From positions 297,172-361,171 of the forward strand of contig JAEVLN010000044.1 of NCBI GenBank assembly GCA_018350325.1: a stretch of 64,000 bases of DNA. The letters run 5' to 3'. This document shows positions 62,160 through 64,000 of the stretch, piece by piece (position 1 is the stretch's first letter; each line of letters starts with the position of its first letter). Under the pieces are notes generated by a model that did not search any database, was not told where the DNA came from, and saw nothing but the letters and a program-made list of their open reading frames with translations. This stretch comes from Globodera rostochiensis (Eukaryota; Nematoda; Chromadorea; Rhabditida; Heteroderidae). Both the position numbers and the translations under genes were made by a program.

Positions 62160-62462
62160 CAGGGCGTATCCAGGGGGGGGGGGGAGGGGAATTTCCCCGA
62201 AATGTTTTTTGTGAAAAAAAGCATAAGGGGAGCCGTTTGTTTTCCAAACTTAGACATTTTTGGACCAATTTTCTTAACAAATTGCCACCAAAATACAAAA
62301 ATTTCCCGGCGGCGCCTATCGGCACCGCCAACTCCCCTCCCATCCCCCCAACAGTAAAGCAGAATTTGCAAAAAAAATATCATTTTTTGAAAATTCCTAA
62401 CAAAAAGGAAGGCGCTCAAACGGGTCAATTCCCCCTCCCGAAATATTTTTTTGGCTACGCGC
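62160..62462. mobile_element. CGTAGCCAG-type element copy with GGCGCC core
   Basis: Left end CAGGGCGTATCCAGGGGG; right end TTTTGGCTACGCGC. Flanks TCGTCGAG (62152-62159) and TTGTCGAG (62463-62470) agree at seven of eight bases. It contains the core GGCGGCGCCTATCGGCACCG (62308-62329, continuing CC). Same family as 37313-37565. Confidence 0.75.
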
Positions 62463-62469
62463 TTGTCGA

Positions 62470-62880
62470 GGATTCGTTGGCTCTGTCTTTCGCTTTCCTC
62501 AGCTCCGTTGTGCGATCACTCTGTCCACACCGCCCCCTTCTCCCCTTAAAACAGCCAATAACATTTGGTCGATGTCATTGTTGAGGAGTGTCGATGAGTT
62601 GTGCGGTCGTTTTACGGTGGGCATCGGGGCTACTCGAAGTTGGCGGCGACCATTTGTATCGGCGACTGGCTACCCAGATCAGTCCCGTTTCAGTACCAAT
62701 TTGAGGTTTAATTCGCCAACAACCTTCGGTCCGTCTTGGTGAATGGACTGTGTCAGCTGCAGATTCCCATCATTAAACAGCACAGTGTTTACGTCGGCGT
62801 TCACTGTTCGAAGTTCCGCAGAAGGAGACGAGTGGGGCATCATCTGAGAAGATCGACATTAACCGGTAAAGACAAGTCAA
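62470..62880 (+). other. Possible exons of an unrecognised plus-strand gene
   Basis: After a plausible acceptor (CTTTCCTCAG near 62500) there is gene-like composition. One frame reads YSKLAATICIGDWLPRSVPF (about 62628), and after a TAG-containing gap ANNLRSVLVNGLCQLQIPII then KQHSVYVGVHCSKF (about 62718-62820). I do not recognise a family. The frames are not connected by proven splice sites. Confidence 0.35.
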
Positions 62881-62882
62881 CC

Positions 62883-63080
62883 CTCACATATCCGATCACC
62901 AATCCCCCTCCCCCCTCTCCCACATCTCCGATCACCAATCTCTCCCCCCCCCCACTCTCCCACATATCCCCGATAACCAATCCCCCCCCCCTTTCCCACA
63001 TATCCGATAACTAATCCCCCCCCCTTCTCACATATCCGATAACTAATCCCCCCCCCCCTCCCTCCCCCCCCCCCACTTAT
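62883..63080. repeat. C-rich minisatellite, about five units
   Basis: About five units of 30-40 nt, each with CACATATCCGATAA(C)(C/T)AA followed by TCC and a long C run, for example at 62885, 62920, 62958, 62997 and 63028. Glycine-rich minus-strand frames over it are composition artefacts. Confidence 0.85.
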
Positions 63081-63119
63081 GCCCACCTCGTTCGCCTCCC
63101 TTCCGTCGTTTGTACTCTC

Positions 63120-63354
63120 CTCTCCTCCGCCAGCAGGATGAATTCTCTTCGCCTGAATTGGCTCTTCCCCCCTCTCCCATCGTTGTTGCGTCCTGCCACA
63201 ACAGCAGCAACTGATCAGCTGATTGGGACGGAAGGAGGCGACATCTTCCGCCCTCCCCCCATCTTCCCACTGCTCCCATCCGTTGAATCCATCCGAAGTA
63301 TTGCGAATCTTCCGTCTCGACAAATCATCCATGCAGTCCTCCTCAAACGATAGG
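63120..63354. other. Open reading frames of uncertain status
   Basis: A plus frame starts at 63138 (MNSLRLNWLFPPLPSLLRPA...AVLLKR, 71 codons). A minus frame covers the same bases (LVRLSRPLSFEEDCMDDLSR...). Neither translation is recognisable, and I cannot choose between them. Confidence 0.25.
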
Positions 63355-64000
63355 GGACGACTGAGTCTGACCAACTGAGTCTGGGCCAACTGGCCGACTG
63401 AATCTGGTTGGCAGGAAAAAATTTTTGAGCGGCATAAAAATTAAAATTCAAGCAACTTATTCGAAAAATATATAACTTTCTTAAACAAAAATTAAAGCAA
63501 ACAGACATAACATATTCAACAACAAAAACAATAAAACAATCATTGATTCATTCTTCATGTGATAATTTTTTGGAAATTTCGGCAAGAAAATCGGTTATTC
63601 TTTCAGGGTTTTGATTCTGCATGGCATATTGATGGTCGCCCAAAAATGATACCTGGGGTTCGTTAGGCTTAGGCCTATGCCACTGTCTTGGGGTTCGTTA
63701 GGCTTAGGCCTATGCCACTGTCTTGGGGTTTGTTAGGCTTAGGCCTATGCCACTGGCTTGGGGTTTGTTAGGCTTAGGCCTAAGCCTATTAATGTAAAAA
63801 CGGATAACAAATAGAAATTTTTCAAAAAATCCTAAATGTTGAAATCATAGATTGGATGATGTCAAATGATAAATCTGAAGTTGGATTCAGTTGGCCAGAC
63901 TCACTCAATTGGCCCAGACTCAGTTGGCCCAGACTCAGTTGGCCCAGACTCAGTTGGCCAGACTCAGTTGGAATTTTTTACTGTCAAATGATAATTCCTC
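63355..64000. mobile_element. Truncated word-repeat element ('CAGACTCAGTTGGCC')
   Basis: The left end holds two or three words of GACTGAGTCTG(G)GCCAACT. The right end, 63885-63970, holds six in the opposite orientation (CAGACTCAGTTGGCC). The middle has four copies of GTTAGGCTTAGGCCTATGCC-type palindromes (63656-63790). Same architecture as 44634-45647 but a different terminal word. The right boundary is close to or beyond the window end, so the element and its target duplication cannot be completed. Confidence 0.7.

Overview
The window looks like nuclear DNA of a nematode. Nearly every recognisable gene is split by GT-AG introns, many of them 45-50 nt. The genes include a slicer-dead, WAGO-like Argonaute, a kri-1/CCM1 homologue and a cystinosin. 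Several mobile elements carry palindromes built from TTAGGC, the nematode telomere hexamer. A tylenchid (clade IV) origin would fit, but I cannot prove the genus from the sequence.

Layout: Argonaute (-, 1458-5506); kri-1/KRIT1 (+, 7806-19806), whose introns hold a 45/54-nt minisatellite and about 3 kb of C-rich then G-rich DNA; a nuclear receptor gene (+, 20144-22617) that looks broken and contains a mariner remnant; beta-glucuronidase (-, 22991-27146); a GDE1-like glycerophosphodiesterase (+, 27665-29399) convergent with pecanex (-, 29532-38336); cystinosin (+, 39174-41030); IFT20 (+, 41362-42875); quiescin sulfhydryl oxidase QSOX (-, 43297-47583); a gene-poor stretch from 47.6 to 52.2 kb; a Q-rich annexin (-, 52208-55886); PTCD3/mS39 (+, 56804-59323), followed 168 bp later by a two-Tudor-domain gene (+, 59492-61808); and repeats to the end. 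The genes are mostly housekeeping or cell-biology genes, and I see no shared pathway. A Tudor protein and a slicer-dead Argonaute could both serve small-RNA pathways, but that is inference.

The accessory content is the most unusual part. (1) The annexin has a Q-rich N-terminal region of roughly 600 residues. It only reads through if four 47-49 nt introns, each apparently derived from the coding repeat itself, are spliced out; all five exons then keep the same phase. (2) At least seven short elements of different sequence families have hAT-like short inverted ends, and six have perfect or near-perfect 8-bp target duplications. Many of their cores are built by repeating one short word in both orientations. 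(3) One beta-glucuronidase intron is 276 nt, stop-free, and made largely of four exact-length 63-nt repeats that include its own acceptor region. (4) Two elements share a telomere-hexamer palindrome.

I worked by eye. Exon borders stated to the base were checked for phase. Borders called approximate or unresolved were not.
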